The notes under the pieces are model-generated. The model did not search any database. It saw only the letters and a program-made list of their open reading frames with translations, and was not told where the DNA came from. DNA of 64,000 nt, taken from NCBI GenBank assembly GCA_965229305.1, contig CBDDIZ010000036.1:234572-298571 (forward strand), written 5' to 3'. Below, in pieces: positions 8,542-19,800 of this stretch. This DNA comes from JALHNI01 sp965229305 (GTDB lineage Bacteria; Acidobacteriota; Terriglobia; Bryobacterales; Bryobacteraceae). The first letter of the stretch is position 1; each line of letters starts with the position of its first letter. Made by a program: the position numbers and the translations under genes.

Positions 8542-10840
8542 ATGTTTTTTCTTCGTCTGTTCGCGCTTACCGTTTGCTTGATCACGCTGGCCTGGAGCCA
8601 GACGACGCCACAACTCTCCGTCAATAACGCCACTCTGACGTTTAGTCATACGATCAATGCGGCCAAGTTACCCGCCGCCCAGTCCATTGCGGTGAAGAGC
8701 ACCCCGGCGGGCGTGGCGTTCACCGTCGCCACGACCGGCCCCGCGCCATATAACGGCGCCTGGCTGCTACTTTCGGCGTCGACGGGCCGCGCGCCGCAAT
8801 CGATCAGTGCGCAGGTGAATCCCACGGGGCTCGCCGCGGGAACTTACACGGCGACGGTTACGCTCACAGGGACCACTGGCAGCCCGGCGCCCACGGCGAC
8901 GGTGAATGTGACGCTGCTGGTGTCGCCCCCGCCGCCGACCCTGGCCGTCTCTCCCGCCTCGCTGTCCTTTTCCTACATCACGGGCGAGCCGATTGCGGGG
9001 AATGTCGCGCTGACGACGAACTTCATCCTTTCGAGCACGGGCGGAGCAACGGGCGCCACCGTATCGGTCACCGGGGGTACGTGGCTGAAGGTGAATCCCA
9101 CGGGCAACATCACGCTGGCTGGCTTACTGAACACGATCAGTGCGACGGCCGATCCCACGGGGCTCACGCCGAAAGTCTATACCGCGTCGATCAAGATCGA
9201 GTCGAAGGCAGCGGCGAATCCGTTGCTGACGTTGGCGGTCACGCTGACGGTGCAGGCTGCGGCGCCAAGAATCTCAGCCACTTGGCCAGGGGGCGTGGGG
9301 CAGCAAGCGCCGGCGAGCGTGGTGACGCTTTCCGGCGCGAACTTCTTCTCCACGTCGGTCGCCGCAGTTTCAGGCTTTACCTCGGCGACGGTCGTGACGG
9401 CGACCGACGGCACCAACAGCAGCACGGAGACTTTCTATATTCCGGTGTACGCCAGCGGAGCGACAGGCTTGCGTGTCGCGATGGGCTCTCCTTTGCCGCG
9501 CGGGATCATGGGCAATGCCTACACGGCCATTACCTTGGCCGCGGCCGGCGGGACACCGCCTTACACCTGGAGCGCGCTGGGCACTCTACCGCCGGGCCTG
9601 AGTATCTCTGGCAATCAACTGTCGGGAGTGACTTCGGCCGCGGGTAGTTACTATTTCACGCTGGAGGTGGCGGACTCGGCGCTTCCCTTCTCCGCCCGAG
9701 CCCAGATGCCGATGAAGCTCACGGTGCTGCCGTCCACGGCGCCGACGGCGCTGCGCATTGTGGGTCCGTCGGCAGTGCTGCCATCCGGGACCGTCGGCAC
9801 AGCTTATGCCTCTGGCCTCACCGTCAACACCGTCGGCTCGAGTAGCCCGATCACGTTCTCCGCGACAGGCCTGCCGCCGGGCCTTGCCCTTAGCGCTAGC
9901 ACGGGCGGGTTCTCCGGCACCCCCGACCTCGATTGGCACCACCGGCAATCTGGCGGCCATCCTGGTGAGCGATACCGCGCTGCTGGCGACCCTTCCCTCC
10001 GCCTTCTTGCAGAACCCCGGCATCCTGCGCATGACGGTGACAACGCCCACGCCCGGAGGCGGGGTTTCGAACGAAGGACAGTTCTTGATCTACGGGTCGC
10101 AACCGCAGGTGACGGCGGTGGTGAACTCTGGAAGCTTTCTTCAAGGCACCACCTCGCCCGGCGAGATCATCACGCTCTTCGGCCTGGGTCTGGGTCCGTC
10201 AACGCTCGCGCTGTTCGACCCGAGCGTTCCGGCTCCGCAGATCCCGACGAGCCTACCCGTCTCGACACCGAATACGTCGGTCACCGTCAACGGGACGCCC
10301 GCGCCCATTCTCTACACGAGCGCGAGCCAAGTGAGCGCAATTGTGCCTTACTCCGTTTCGGGCACGACCGCCGATGTGGTGGTGAGTTACGCCGGACTGG
10401 CGAGCCAACCGGTGACGATCAGTTTGGCGGCCACCAATCCGGGCCTATTCACAGTGGACGCATCCGGTCGGGGGCAAGGCGCTATTTTGAACTACAACGC
10501 GGCTACGAGCGACTACACGATGAACGGCAGCGCCAATGCCGCGGTCCGTGGACAGACGATTGTCTTGTACGCCACTGGCGTCGGAGCCACGACTTCGTCG
10601 GCCGCCGACACGCTGATTCCGGCGACGCCGGCGGTGACGCCCACGGCTGCGCCCACCGTGACGATTGGCGGCCAGGCGGCGAGCGTCGTGGGAGCCGTCT
10701 CGCCGGTGGGTTCGGTGCCCGGACTCCTGCAACTGAATGTCACTGTGCCGGCAAACGCACCCACGGGGGCGAACGTACCCGTCGTGGTGACGATCGGCGG
10801 CGTGGACTCGCAGCCGGGCGTCACCATGGCCATTCGTTAG
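8542..10840 (+). pseudogene. Secreted Ig-repeat protein with Solibacter-type C-terminal domain, frameshifted
   Basis: Signal peptide (MFFLRLFALTVCLITLAWSQ), two BACON-like beta domains (about 22-130 and 140-245), and two putative-Ig domains with LPPGLSISGNQLSG and LPPGLALSASTGGFSGTP signatures. A partial IPT/TIG-like strand set follows, then a C-terminal domain of about 235 residues (VVNSGSFLQGTTSPGEIITL to QPGVTMAIR) that matches the TIGR03437 type expanded in Solibacter. The reading frame changes by +1 at the five-C run 9920-9924: upstream sequence reads in one frame, and from about 9925 the conserved domain reads in the next. With four Cs it would read SGTPTSIGTTG and give about 765 residues. 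The IPT-like domain also lacks its first half at the same place. May be a real lesion, phase variation or a sequence error. Confidence 0.8.
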
Positions 10841-10925
10841 CCTAACGGAGTAGGTAAAGTAACTCGCGCAGTAAGTCGTTATTACTCGACTCAGTGGAGG
10901 GGCGCTCGGCTTATTCTGGGCCTTC

Positions 10926-12725
10926 ATGCTTCATTCCCTCCTGCTTCTTTCGGTACTCGGCCAGCAGCGCCTGCTGTTTCACGACCCCGCTGCACTGCCC
11001 GCTCCGGCGCGGCTTGAGGCGATGTCGCCCGAGGACCGCGCGGAGCGTCTCCGAGGCGCGGAACGTTGGTATACAGCCAAGGTCCTGGTGCGCCATCCGG
11101 ACCGCCGCGAGAAGCGTCCGTTCGCCCCGCTCACCGTCGAGCCGGCACCACTGGCGGGCTGGTCCATTGAGACTTATCCGGATGCCAAACAGGCCCAGCG
11201 CGCCGCGCAATGGATGGCCTCGCAAGGTTGGGAGGTGAGCCCGCTGGTGGCCCGGCAGCGGTTCCGCAAGCAGGCGATGTCCACGACGCGTCAGCGCGAG
11301 GTCAACGATCCGCTCTTCCCCAAGCAGTGGCACTTGGGGGCTGACAGCCTGAATCTGGGTGCGGCCTGGGACTATGTCACCGGCAAGGGAACGAATATTG
11401 CAGTGGTGGATGACGGCTTGGAGGTTTCGCACGTCGACCTCAAGGACAACGCCTATCCGCTCGACTCCGGCTACCATCACAACTTCAACGACGGCCCAGC
11501 CAGTGACCCGACGCCCGCGCTCATCGAAGATCATCACGGCACGGCGTGCGCGGGCATTGTCGCCGCACGAGGCTTTAATAGCGAGGGGTTGGCCGGCATC
11601 GCGCCCGAAGCGCGGCTGATGGGGCTGCGACTGATCGCCGGACCAGTGACCGACGAAGTGGAGGGCCAAGCCTTCGCCTGGCAGCCGGCAGGCACCACGG
11701 TGCATGTATCGAGCAACAGTTGGGGCCCGGGCGATGACGGCGTCGATGGGGGACGGCAGGGTCCGCTGGCCATGGCAGGGCTGGCGAAGGCGACCCGCGA
11801 GAACCGCGACGGCTTAGGAACGGTGGTCGTGGTGTCGGCGGGCAACGGCCGCAAGAAGGGCGACAACTCCAGTTTCGACGCTTATGCCAGTTCGCGTTTC
11901 GCGATTGCCGTGGCGGCCATCAATCGAGCGGGCGAGCCTTCGTCCTACAGCGAAGAGGGCATGAACGTCGCCATCTCCGCCTACGGTGGTGAGTACTTTC
12001 CACCGGACGTGATCTGGACCACGAATCGCTCCGGCGCCGAAGCGAACGCGCGGTTGAAAGAGCCGGGCGCGAGCGAGGCGCCGATCAACTACACGGACTC
12101 GTTCAACGGCACGTCGGCCGCGGCGCCGCAAGTGTCGGGAGCCGTAGCTTTGTTACTCGAGCGCAATCCGCGGCTTCACTACCGCGACGTCAAGGAGATT
12201 CTGCTGACCACGGCCCGGCGCACCGGACTCAAGGGCGGCGACCCGTTCGCCACCAATGGGGGCGGCTTCGCTTTCAGTCATTCCTTTGGTGCTGGCGTGT
12301 TGAATGTGGCCAAGGCGCTTGAAGCGGCCGACGGCTGGAAGAGTCTCCCGGCGCTCACGGACGTCTCCGCTCAGCAAACTCTGGAGCTGGCCCTGCCGGA
12401 TGAGGGGACAAGCGAGCCGATCCGCTTTGCTCTGCCGGACTCCAATCTGCGGGTGGAGCACGTCGAGTTCACGGTCACCGTCACGCACCCTTTGCGTGGC
12501 GACCTGAGCTTCGAACTCACCTCGCCTTCGGGAATGAAGAGCGTCGCCATGCGGCGTCCGAATGACGACACACAGGACTTTACGGCTTACACCTTCACTA
12601 GCGTTCGCCACTGGGGCGAAGCAAGCAGCGGCACGTGGGAGTTGCGCCTGACAGACAGCGTGGCCAACGGCGCCAAGGGCATCGTCAAGGCCGCCAGCCT
12701 GAAGATCTACGGCACGGCGCGCTAA
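10926..12725 (+). CDS. Secreted subtilisin/kexin-like serine protease (S8) with P-domain
   Basis: 599 residues: short signal peptide (about 1-13), an N-terminal prodomain (about 15-125), then an S8 domain with Asp162 (VVDDGLE), His204 (DHHGTACAG), an oxyanion Asn in SAGNGR, and Ser397 (FNGTSAAAP). The VDDG and HGTACAG variants are those of proprotein convertases. A P-domain follows from about 480 to the end (VEHVEFTVTVTHPLRGDLSF, then GTWELRLTD), as in kexins and in bacterial kexin-like enzymes. Probably autoprocessed and exported. Stop codons overlap convergently by 4 bases with the zinc-ribbon gene. Confidence 0.9.
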   Translation: MLHSLLLLSVLGQQRLLFHDPAALPAPARLEAMSPEDRAERLRGAERWYTAKVLVRHPDRREKRPFAPLTVEPAPLAGWSIETYPDAKQAQRAAQWMASQGWEVSPLVARQRFRKQAMSTTRQREVNDPLFPKQWHLGADSLNLGAAWDYVTGKGTNIAVVDDGLEVSHVDLKDNAYPLDSGYHHNFNDGPASDPTPALIEDHHGTACAGIVAARGFNSEGLAGIAPEARLMGLRLIAGPVTDEVEGQAFAWQPAGTTVHVSSNSWGPGDDGVDGGRQGPLAMAGLAKATRENRDGLGTVVVVSAGNGRKKGDNSSFDAYASSRFAIAVAAINRAGEPSSYSEEGMNVAISAYGGEYFPPDVIWTTNRSGAEANARLKEPGASEAPINYTDSFNGTSAAAPQVSGAVALLLERNPRLHYRDVKEILLTTARRTGLKGGDPFATNGGGFAFSHSFGAGVLNVAKALEAADGWKSLPALTDVSAQQTLELALPDEGTSEPIRFALPDSNLRVEHVEFTVTVTHPLRGDLSFELTSPSGMKSVAMRRPNDDTQDFTAYTFTSVRHWGEASSGTWELRLTDSVANGAKGIVKAASLKIYGTAR

Positions 12726-13450
12726 GACATTTCGACTTGGACGGGTGGGTTGTAGTAAAGAATCCGCCCGCAGGATTCGCAGTAAAGAACTTCGTCCTTC
12801 ACTTTCAGATCCTGGAAGTACTGCGCCCGCAAGGCGATGCGGCAGGCGGTGCAACGTCCGTCCACCACCTCGGCCATCACTTGCGGCGAGTTGTGTTTTT
12901 TGCGAATCCGCTCGCAGGCTTGTTTCAGGTTGGGCGGCATTACCGTGAGCAAAGCACGCAGTTCCGTGGCACGCTGGGCGATCTCTTTCTCGTCCGCGGC
13001 GGTCTGCGCCTTCGCTTTTTGCTTCTGCTCGTCGACGTGCTGGCGCTCGGCCCCCAACGCCACCTCAGCCGCCTTCACGTTCTTCTCGAGCGGCTCACTC
13101 TCTTCCATCAGTTGTAGAATGCGCGTCTCGCTCTCACTGATTTCGTTCTGGGCGTAGTCGATCTCGTGCTGGAACGCGCGGTACTGCTCATTGTTCTTCG
13201 CCTGCAGCATTTGATCCTTGAGCTTTGAGATCTTTTGCTGCGCCGTCTGGATGTCCAGTTCCTTCTGCTTCCGCTCGCGCTGGTTGGCCGCCAGCACCGC
13301 CTTCTCGGCGTCAAGTTTCTTTGTATGTGCTTCGAGCTGCTTCTCGATCTCGGCGATCTGCTTGGGCAACTGAGCGACTTCCCGCTTCAGTTCCAGGATC
13401 CGCATATCGAGATTTTGCAGCTTCGAAACTTGCTCCAGGGCTGGTTTCAT
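12722..13450 (-). CDS. Coiled-coil protein with C-terminal C4 zinc ribbon (COG1579-like)
   Basis: 242 residues. About 1-175 is a long helical hairpin rich in K, E, Q and A with heptad spacing, containing NNEQYRAFQHEIDYAQNEI, a conserved block of this family. The C-terminus has two CxxC knuckles (GRCTACRIAL and LYCESCGRI) forming a zinc ribbon. Family members (CdsZ in Chlamydia, HP0958 in Helicobacter) bind RNA or act with flagellar/secretion components, but a general role is not settled. Start set at MKPALEQ (13450); an ATG at 13486 would add 12 residues not typical of the family. Diverges from the DUF4197 gene across 47 bp. Confidence 0.83.
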   Translation of the reverse strand: MKPALEQVSKLQNLDMRILELKREVAQLPKQIAEIEKQLEAHTKKLDAEKAVLAANQRERKQKELDIQTAQQKISKLKDQMLQAKNNEQYRAFQHEIDYAQNEISESETRILQLMEESEPLEKNVKAAEVALGAERQHVDEQKQKAKAQTAADEKEIAQRATELRALLTVMPPNLKQACERIRKKHNSPQVMAEVVDGRCTACRIALRAQYFQDLKVKDEVLYCESCGRILYYNPPVQVEMS

Positions 13451-13497
13451 AGGATCGGACCCGAGTTTAACATGGGCCGCAAGCATAAGATGAAAGC

Positions 13498-14172
13498 ATG
13501 CCCACGCGACGCCTGTTTGTGGCTTTGGCTCCGCAACTCGATAAAATCTTCAAGGGTTGGCTAAAGCCGGACCGCACAGTGCTGGGGCTGAAGGAAGCGC
13601 TGAGCGTGGGCATCGCGAACGCGGTTAAGTTTCTGGGCCAGCCGGATGGTTACTTCCGCAATGAAGTGGTGCGGATCCTGTTGCCGCCACAGTTCAAAAA
13701 TGCCGAGAAGGCGATGCGCTTGGCGGGTCTGTCGCCGGTGATCGACCAGTTCATTCTCTCGATGAACCGCGCGGCCGAAGCCGCCGCCCCTTTCGCCAGG
13801 GATATCTTCGTGGGCGCGATCAAAGAAATCACCTTCAACGATGCACGCCAGATCCTCACCGGCTCGGACACGGCGGCAACTGATTATTTTCAAGGGAAAA
13901 CAACGGCGAAGCTCACCGAAAGCTTTAGGCCAGTGATTCAGAAGGCGATGTCCGAAGTCGGGGTCACGCGGCGTTACCAGGAGTTCATCGGACGCTTGAA
14001 GATGTTCCCGTTCATGAAGGTGGAAGCGTTCGATCTCGATCAATACGTAGTTTCCAAGGCCTTGCAGGGACTGTTCTATACGCTAGGCGAAGAAGAGAAG
14101 AAGATACGGACGAATCCCGCGGCCCGTGTAACATCTTTGCTGCAGGAAGTCTTCGGCAATCTGAAGCGATAA
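13498..14172 (+). CDS. DUF4197 family protein
   Basis: 224 residues. Family blocks: LGLKEALSVGIANAVKFLG, PDGYFRNEVVRILLPPQF, an FILSMNRAAEAAAPFARDIF segment, and DARQILTGSDTAATDYF. These define DUF4197, a family of mostly exported or periplasmic helical proteins of unknown function. This copy has no convincing signal peptide, only a short basic N-terminus (MPTRRLFVALAPQ). Monocistronic appearance; the next gene begins 41 bp later with its own ribosome site. Confidence 0.85.
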   Translation: MPTRRLFVALAPQLDKIFKGWLKPDRTVLGLKEALSVGIANAVKFLGQPDGYFRNEVVRILLPPQFKNAEKAMRLAGLSPVIDQFILSMNRAAEAAAPFARDIFVGAIKEITFNDARQILTGSDTAATDYFQGKTTAKLTESFRPVIQKAMSEVGVTRRYQEFIGRLKMFPFMKVEAFDLDQYVVSKALQGLFYTLGEEEKKIRTNPAARVTSLLQEVFGNLKR

Positions 14173-14203
14173 AATCGAGGAGTCAGCCCTCCCGCGTCCA
14201 CTT

Positions 14204-14208
14204 GGAGG
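14204..14208 (+). promoter_or_regulatory. Ribosome binding site that selects a TTG start
   Basis: GGAGG followed by a 5-base spacer and TTG at 14214. An alternative TTG at 14202 would overlap this site, so the downstream TTG is the better start, and it opens directly into a signal peptide. Confidence 0.7.
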
Positions 14209-14213
14209 TCCTT

Positions 14214-15437
14214 TTGCTGAAACTTGTCCTCTTAGCGACGCTCGCGATTTCCCTACCGGCGCAGCCGCCTCTCGACGATTCCACTGCGCTCGCCATCGAT
14301 GCCACTCTGCGCGCGCGCCACGCGCCGCACGGCACGATCCTGGACCCGATCTTTGAAGCGCCGGACAGCGACGCGATCTCGCATTACACCCGCTGCGGCG
14401 ACTCCGCCATCTGGACCGGCCATTACCTCGCGGCGCAAAGCTTTCGTTACGCCGTCACCCGTTCGCCCGAAGCACTCGAAGGCGTCAACTTTGCGATCGA
14501 AGGCATCCGCCGGTTAATCGATGTCACGGGCATGGATGTCCTGGCGCGCTGCGCCCTGCCGGCCAACTCGCCGCACACGCCGCGCATCGTGGAAGAGGAA
14601 GGACGCCACGGCGTCTTCACCGGCAACGTCTACGGCGAACAGTGGCTGTGGATCGGCAACACGTCGCGCGACCAGTACATGGGCGTGTTCTTCGGCCTCA
14701 CCGCCGCGTGGAACCTGGTGGACGTGCAGGATGTCCGCGACAAGACAAGCTGGCTGACGACGCGTCTGCTCAGCGATCTGCTGAGCCATAGCTGGCTGGT
14801 GAAGATGCCGAACGGCGACATCTCAACGACCTTTCTCACGCGGCCGGATCAGCAATTGGCGATGCTGAAGCTCGGACGTCGCCTGAATCCCAAACGCTTT
14901 GAGACGCAGTACAAGCTGATGTCCAATGGCTCAGCGCCGGCGGTGATCGCGCCAATCGCCTTTGACGCTTTGGACAGTCACACGTCCTATTTCAAATTCA
15001 ACCTGGCCGCCATCACCTTTTGGAGCCTGATGACGAGTGGCGAGAACTGGTGGGTCAGCCGTTCCTACGAAGCAGCGTACGACATCTTCCGCCGGACGAC
15101 AGACGATCATGGCAATGCTTTCTTTGACTTGGTGGACCGCGGCATCAACGGTCCGCAGGCGTCGCGGGATGCTCGCACGGTTCTTTACTTGCAGCAATGG
15201 CTCGAGCGGCCGCGGCGCGACTTCGCCGTCGACCGGCGTGGTGACTTTCCGGCCTGCGGCGAGAATCGCGCCTGCCGAGCCCTGCCCGTGAACATGCGGG
15301 TGGCTACGGACTTTCTGTGGCAACGCAGCCCGTTCCAGTTGTACGCGGCCGGCGACGGCTTTATTGAGTCCGCCGGCATTGACTTCCTGCTGCCCTACTG
15401 GATGGCCCGCTACTACGGCGTCATCCGACGGAACTAG
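14214..15437 (+). CDS. Secreted protein of unknown function, possible alpha-toroid
   Basis: 407 residues starting at TTG. Signal peptide MLKLVLLATLAISLPAQ, then a helical protein with recurrent aromatic/HY motifs (SHYTRCGDSAIWTGHYLAAQ, NVYGEQWLWIGNTSRDQYMG, FKFNLAAITFWSL), which resemble the inner helices of (alpha/alpha)-barrel proteins. No family recognised with certainty. Four cysteines (in TRCGDS, LARCALP, PACGENRAC) may form disulfides outside the cytoplasm. Stop codon shares the CTAG with the convergent gltD stop. Confidence 0.7.
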   Translation: MLKLVLLATLAISLPAQPPLDDSTALAIDATLRARHAPHGTILDPIFEAPDSDAISHYTRCGDSAIWTGHYLAAQSFRYAVTRSPEALEGVNFAIEGIRRLIDVTGMDVLARCALPANSPHTPRIVEEEGRHGVFTGNVYGEQWLWIGNTSRDQYMGVFFGLTAAWNLVDVQDVRDKTSWLTTRLLSDLLSHSWLVKMPNGDISTTFLTRPDQQLAMLKLGRRLNPKRFETQYKLMSNGSAPAVIAPIAFDALDSHTSYFKFNLAAITFWSLMTSGENWWVSRSYEAAYDIFRRTTDDHGNAFFDLVDRGINGPQASRDARTVLYLQQWLERPRRDFAVDRRGDFPACGENRACRALPVNMRVATDFLWQRSPFQLYAAGDGFIESAGIDFLLPYWMARYYGVIRRN

Positions 15438-16858
15438 GTCGGAAGCTTCGTAGACCCCATCAGGGCTTTATCGATGAAGTGCGCGGCCTTGCGGCCTTCG
15501 GCGATCGCCGTCACCACCAGCGTGGCACCCACACGCGCATCGCCCGCGGCATAAACACCGGGCACGCTGCTCTGGTAGGTGGCATCGGTGGCGACCAAGC
15601 CCTTCGGCGTGGTTTGCACCTTCAACTGCTCAATGAGGCCGGAACGCACGGTGCCGGTGTAGCCGATCGCAATCAGCACCAGATCCGCATCGAGCGTCAG
15701 TTCCGAACCGGGCACCGGCTCAAAGCGGGGCTTGGGACCCACGCGCACGCACTCGAGCTTATTCACGCGGCCATCCGCATTGCCCAGGAACGCCCGTGTC
15801 TGGACGGCGAACTCGCGCAAGCCACCTTCTTCGTGCGCGCCCTCCACTCGCAGTTGGAAGGGCCACTCCGGCCAAGGGGTCGACTCATGGCGCGTTTCGG
15901 GCGGGCGCTGATTGTGCTGGAGCATCGTTACGCTTTTGCACTTCTGGCGGTGCGCCGTACCAAGACAGTCGGCGCCGGTGTCGCCGCCACCCAGAATCAC
16001 GACGTGTTTGCCCTCGGCGGTGATGCGCTCGTTCTCGGGAACGGACTCGCCGGCCAGAATCTTGTTCTGCTGGGTGAGATAGTCCATTGCCCAATGCACG
16101 CCGCTCAGTTGGCGGCCGGGAATCTCGACATCGCGCGGAGCCTCCGCGCCCACGGCGAGCAGTACGGCCTGATATTCCTTCCGCAATTGCTCGATCGTGT
16201 GCGTCTTGCCGATCCAGGCATTGACCACAAACTCGATGCCTTCGGCGACCAACTGGTCGATGCGGCGGTCCACCACGTGCTTTTCGAGCTTGAAGTCCGG
16301 GATGCCGTAACGGAGCAAGCCGCCGATACGGTCCTGCTTTTCGAACACCGTCACGTGATGACCGGCGCGGTTCAACTGCTGGGCCGCGGCCAGGCCAGCG
16401 GGCCCCGAACCGATGATGGCCACGCGCTTGCCCGTCCGTTTCTCCGGACGTTCCGGCTTCACCCAGCCTTCAGACCACGCGCGCTCGATGATCGCGTTCT
16501 CGACGGATTTGATGGCAACGGCCGGCTCATTGATGCCGAGCACGCAAGCCGCTTCGCAAGGGGCCGGACAAATTCTTCCCGTAAATTCGGGGAAGTTATT
16601 CGTCGCATGGAGCGTGCGAATGGCGTCGCGCCAACGGTCGTTGAACACGAGATCGTTCCAGTCCGGAATCAGGTTATTCACCGGACAGCCGGTATGGCAG
16701 AAAGGCACGCCGCAATCCATGCAGCGGGCGGCCTGCGTCCGCACCTTCTCCGGCGGCATCGGATGATAGATGTCGAACCAATCGTTCACGCGTTCCGTCA
16801 CCGGACGCCGCGCGGGAGATTCCCGCTGATACTCGAGGAATCCGGTTATTTTACCCAC
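15434..16858 (-). CDS. gltD: Glutamate synthase (NADPH) small subunit
   Basis: 474 residues. The beta subunit delivers electrons from NADPH through FAD and Fe-S clusters to the large subunit for glutamate synthesis from 2-oxoglutarate and glutamine. N-terminal cluster cysteines: 46, 49, 54, 58 and 97, 101, 105. FAD motif IIGSGPAGLA (148-157); NADPH motif ILGGGDTGADC in the second nucleotide fold; C-terminal PGVYAAGDARVGATLVVTAI. Begins with GTG inside the end of gltB (8-base overlap GTGGGTAA), so the two are translationally coupled. Length is normal for GltD. Confidence 0.97.
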   Translation of the reverse strand: MGKITGFLEYQRESPARRPVTERVNDWFDIYHPMPPEKVRTQAARCMDCGVPFCHTGCPVNNLIPDWNDLVFNDRWRDAIRTLHATNNFPEFTGRICPAPCEAACVLGINEPAVAIKSVENAIIERAWSEGWVKPERPEKRTGKRVAIIGSGPAGLAAAQQLNRAGHHVTVFEKQDRIGGLLRYGIPDFKLEKHVVDRRIDQLVAEGIEFVVNAWIGKTHTIEQLRKEYQAVLLAVGAEAPRDVEIPGRQLSGVHWAMDYLTQQNKILAGESVPENERITAEGKHVVILGGGDTGADCLGTAHRQKCKSVTMLQHNQRPPETRHESTPWPEWPFQLRVEGAHEEGGLREFAVQTRAFLGNADGRVNKLECVRVGPKPRFEPVPGSELTLDADLVLIAIGYTGTVRSGLIEQLKVQTTPKGLVATDATYQSSVPGVYAAGDARVGATLVVTAIAEGRKAAHFIDKALMGSTKLPT

Positions 16859-19800
16859 GGGCCACCTCCGTCATCTTTTCCTGCTTCGCCGGCGGATTCG
16901 CCGCCACGGTCTTTGCTTTCGCAACACCCAGCACGCGTTTATACTCGTGCGGGAATACTTTGACGAACTTACTGAGTAAGTCACCCCAGTTCGCCAGCAC
17001 ATACTTACCCCGCGGGCTATTGGTGAGCTGCACGTGGCGCTCCACCAGGTTCTTCACGGCCTGGATGTCGGCCGGATCCTCTAGCGGATCGAGGTCCACC
17101 ATCGCCCGGTTACAACGCGAACGGGCAAACTCGCCCGATTCGTCGAGCACATAAGCCAGACCGCCGGACATACCCGCGGCAAAGTTACGGCCCGTTTCGC
17201 CGAGAATGATCGCGAGGCCCTTGGTCATGTACTCGCAGCCGTGGTCGCCCACGCCTTCCACCACCGCCGTGGCTCCGGAGTTACGCACACAGAAGCGCTC
17301 GCCAGCGCGGCCGTTGAAGAAGGCCTCACCGCTGGTGGCGCCATACAACGCGACGTTGCCGATCAGGATATTCTCTTCGGACTTGAACGTCGCCACCTTC
17401 GGCGTCGACACGACAATCTTGCCGCCCGAAAGACCCTTGCCGACATAGTCGTTGGCTTCGCCTTCCAGCAACAGCGTCACGCCCTTGGCGAGAAACGCAC
17501 CGAAGCTTTGTCCGGCCGAGCCGGTGAAGTTGATCTTGATGCAATCCGGCGGCAAGCCCGCGCTGCCGTGACGGCGGGCAATCTCGCCCGAAAGCATCGC
17601 GCCCACCGTGCGGTGGACGTTGCGAATCGGCAGCCGGAACTCAACCGGCGTCTGCGATTCGAGGGCGTCGGCGGCATAATCGATCAGCTTGTAGTCGAGC
17701 GCCTGATCCAGGCCATGATCCTGCTTGATCGTGCAGCGCCGCGCCACGCGCGAAGGCACTGGCGGGTTATAGAGCAGCGAACTGAGATCGAGCCCCTTCG
17801 CCTTCCAGTGGTCGATGCCGGAGCGCATCTCCAGACGGTCCACGCGGCCGATCATCTCATCCATGGTGCGGAAACCGAGTTGCGCCATGATCTCGCGCAC
17901 GTGCTCCGCCACGAAGAAGAAGTAGTTGATCACGTGCTCCGGCGTGCCGTCGAACTTAGCCCGCAAGCGCGGATCCTGCGTCGCAATGCCCACCGGACAG
18001 GTGTTCAGATGGCACTTGCGCATCATGATGCAGCCGGCGGCGATCAAGGGCATCGTGGAGAAGCCGAACTCTTCGGCGCCCAGGAGCGCGGCAATGGCCA
18101 CGTCGCGCCCGGTTTGCATCTTGCCGTCGGCCTGAAGAATCACGCGGCTGCGCAGGTCGTTCATCACCAGCACCTGCTGCGTCTCCGCCAAGCCCATTTC
18201 CCACGGCGTGCCGGCATGCTTGAGCGAGGTGAGCGGTGATGCACCCGTGCCGCCCGAATCGCCCGAGATTAGGATGACGTCCGCGTGCGCTTTCGCCACG
18301 CCCGCGGCCACCGTGCCCACGCCGACTTCGGATACCAGCTTCACGGAGATCCGCGAAGCCGGGTTCACGTTCTTCAAGTCGTAGATGAGCTGAGCCAGAT
18401 CCTCAATCGAGTAGATGTCGTGATGCGGCGGCGGGGAGATCAAGCCCACGCCGGGAGTGGCATAGCGCACGCGGGCGATGGTTTCGTCCACCTTGTGCCC
18501 GGGCAACTGGCCGCCCTCGCCTGGTTTCGCGCCTTGCGCCACTTTGATCTGTAACTCGTCGGCATTGACTAAGTAGTGCGTCGTGACGCCGAAGCGGCCG
18601 GACGCCACCTGCTTGATCGAACTGCGCCGCGAGTCGCCGTTCGGTAACAGGTTGTAGCGCTCTTCGTCTTCCCCGCCCTCGCCCGTATTCGAGCGCCCGC
18701 CGATGCGGTTCATGGCAATTGCCATGGTCTCGTGGGCTTCTTTCGAGATCGAGCCGAAACTCATCGCGCCAGTCGCAAACCGCCGGACAATGTTCTTCGC
18801 CGGCTCGACTTCTTCGAGCGGCAAGGCCTTACCGGGTTTGAACTGGAACAGACCACGCAACGTGCAAAGTTGCTCGTTCTGGTGGTCCACCAGATTCGCG
18901 AACTCCTGGTAAGTGCTGTAACTGTTCTGCCGCACCGAATGCTGGAGCTTCGACACCGACTGCGGATTCTGCATGTGATACTCACCGCGAATCCGGTATT
19001 GGTAATTGCCGCCGACATCGAGTTCGGTGTCGTTATCGGTCAGCGGGGTGAAGAACGCATAGTCGTGCTTCATCTTCGCCTCGCGGGCCAACACGTCGAG
19101 GCCGATGCCGCTCAACCGCGAGGACGTGCCCGTAAAGTAACGGTCCACCATCTCGCGATCCAAGCCGATCGCTTCGAAGATCTGCGCGCCGCGATAGCTT
19201 TGCAGCGTGGAGATGCCCATCTTCGAGAAGACTTTCAGCAGTCCCTTGCGAATCGACTTCTTGTAATTGGCCAGCGCTTTCTCGAAGGTCACGCCTTCGG
19301 GCAACTGACCGCGCACGGCCATGTCTTCCAGCGTTTCGATCGCCAAATATGGATTCACCGCACTGGCGCCGTAGCCGATCAGCAGGCAATAGTGCATCAC
19401 TTCGCGCGGTTCGCCGGACTCGACGACCAGCGCGACTCGCGAACGCGTCCCTTCGCGCACCAGATGATTGTGCACGGCCGTCAGCGCCAGCAGCGACGGA
19501 ATCGGAGCAGACTCGAAGTCCACGCCGCGGTCGGAGAGAATCAGCACTGAGTAGCCGTTCTGAATCGCCAGCGACGCGCGTCGGCACAGGCCCTCGATCG
19601 CGCGCTTCAGTTCGGCTTCGCCGCCATCGACGCGGAAGAGCGTGGGCAAGGTGGTCGCCAGGAAGTCACCCCAGGACACCCGCCGCAGCCGTTCGAGATC
19701 GAAATTCGTCAGAATCGGATGATCCAGGCGCAGCGTGTGGCAATGCTGCGGCGTCTCTTCGAGGATGTTGCGCTCCTGACCCACGTAGGAGATCAGCGAC

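Noticed and set aside
18685..18960. Possible second gene set on the plus strand inside gltB
   Set aside because: Frames have no ribosome site and no recognisable domains; gltB motifs run through the same bases.
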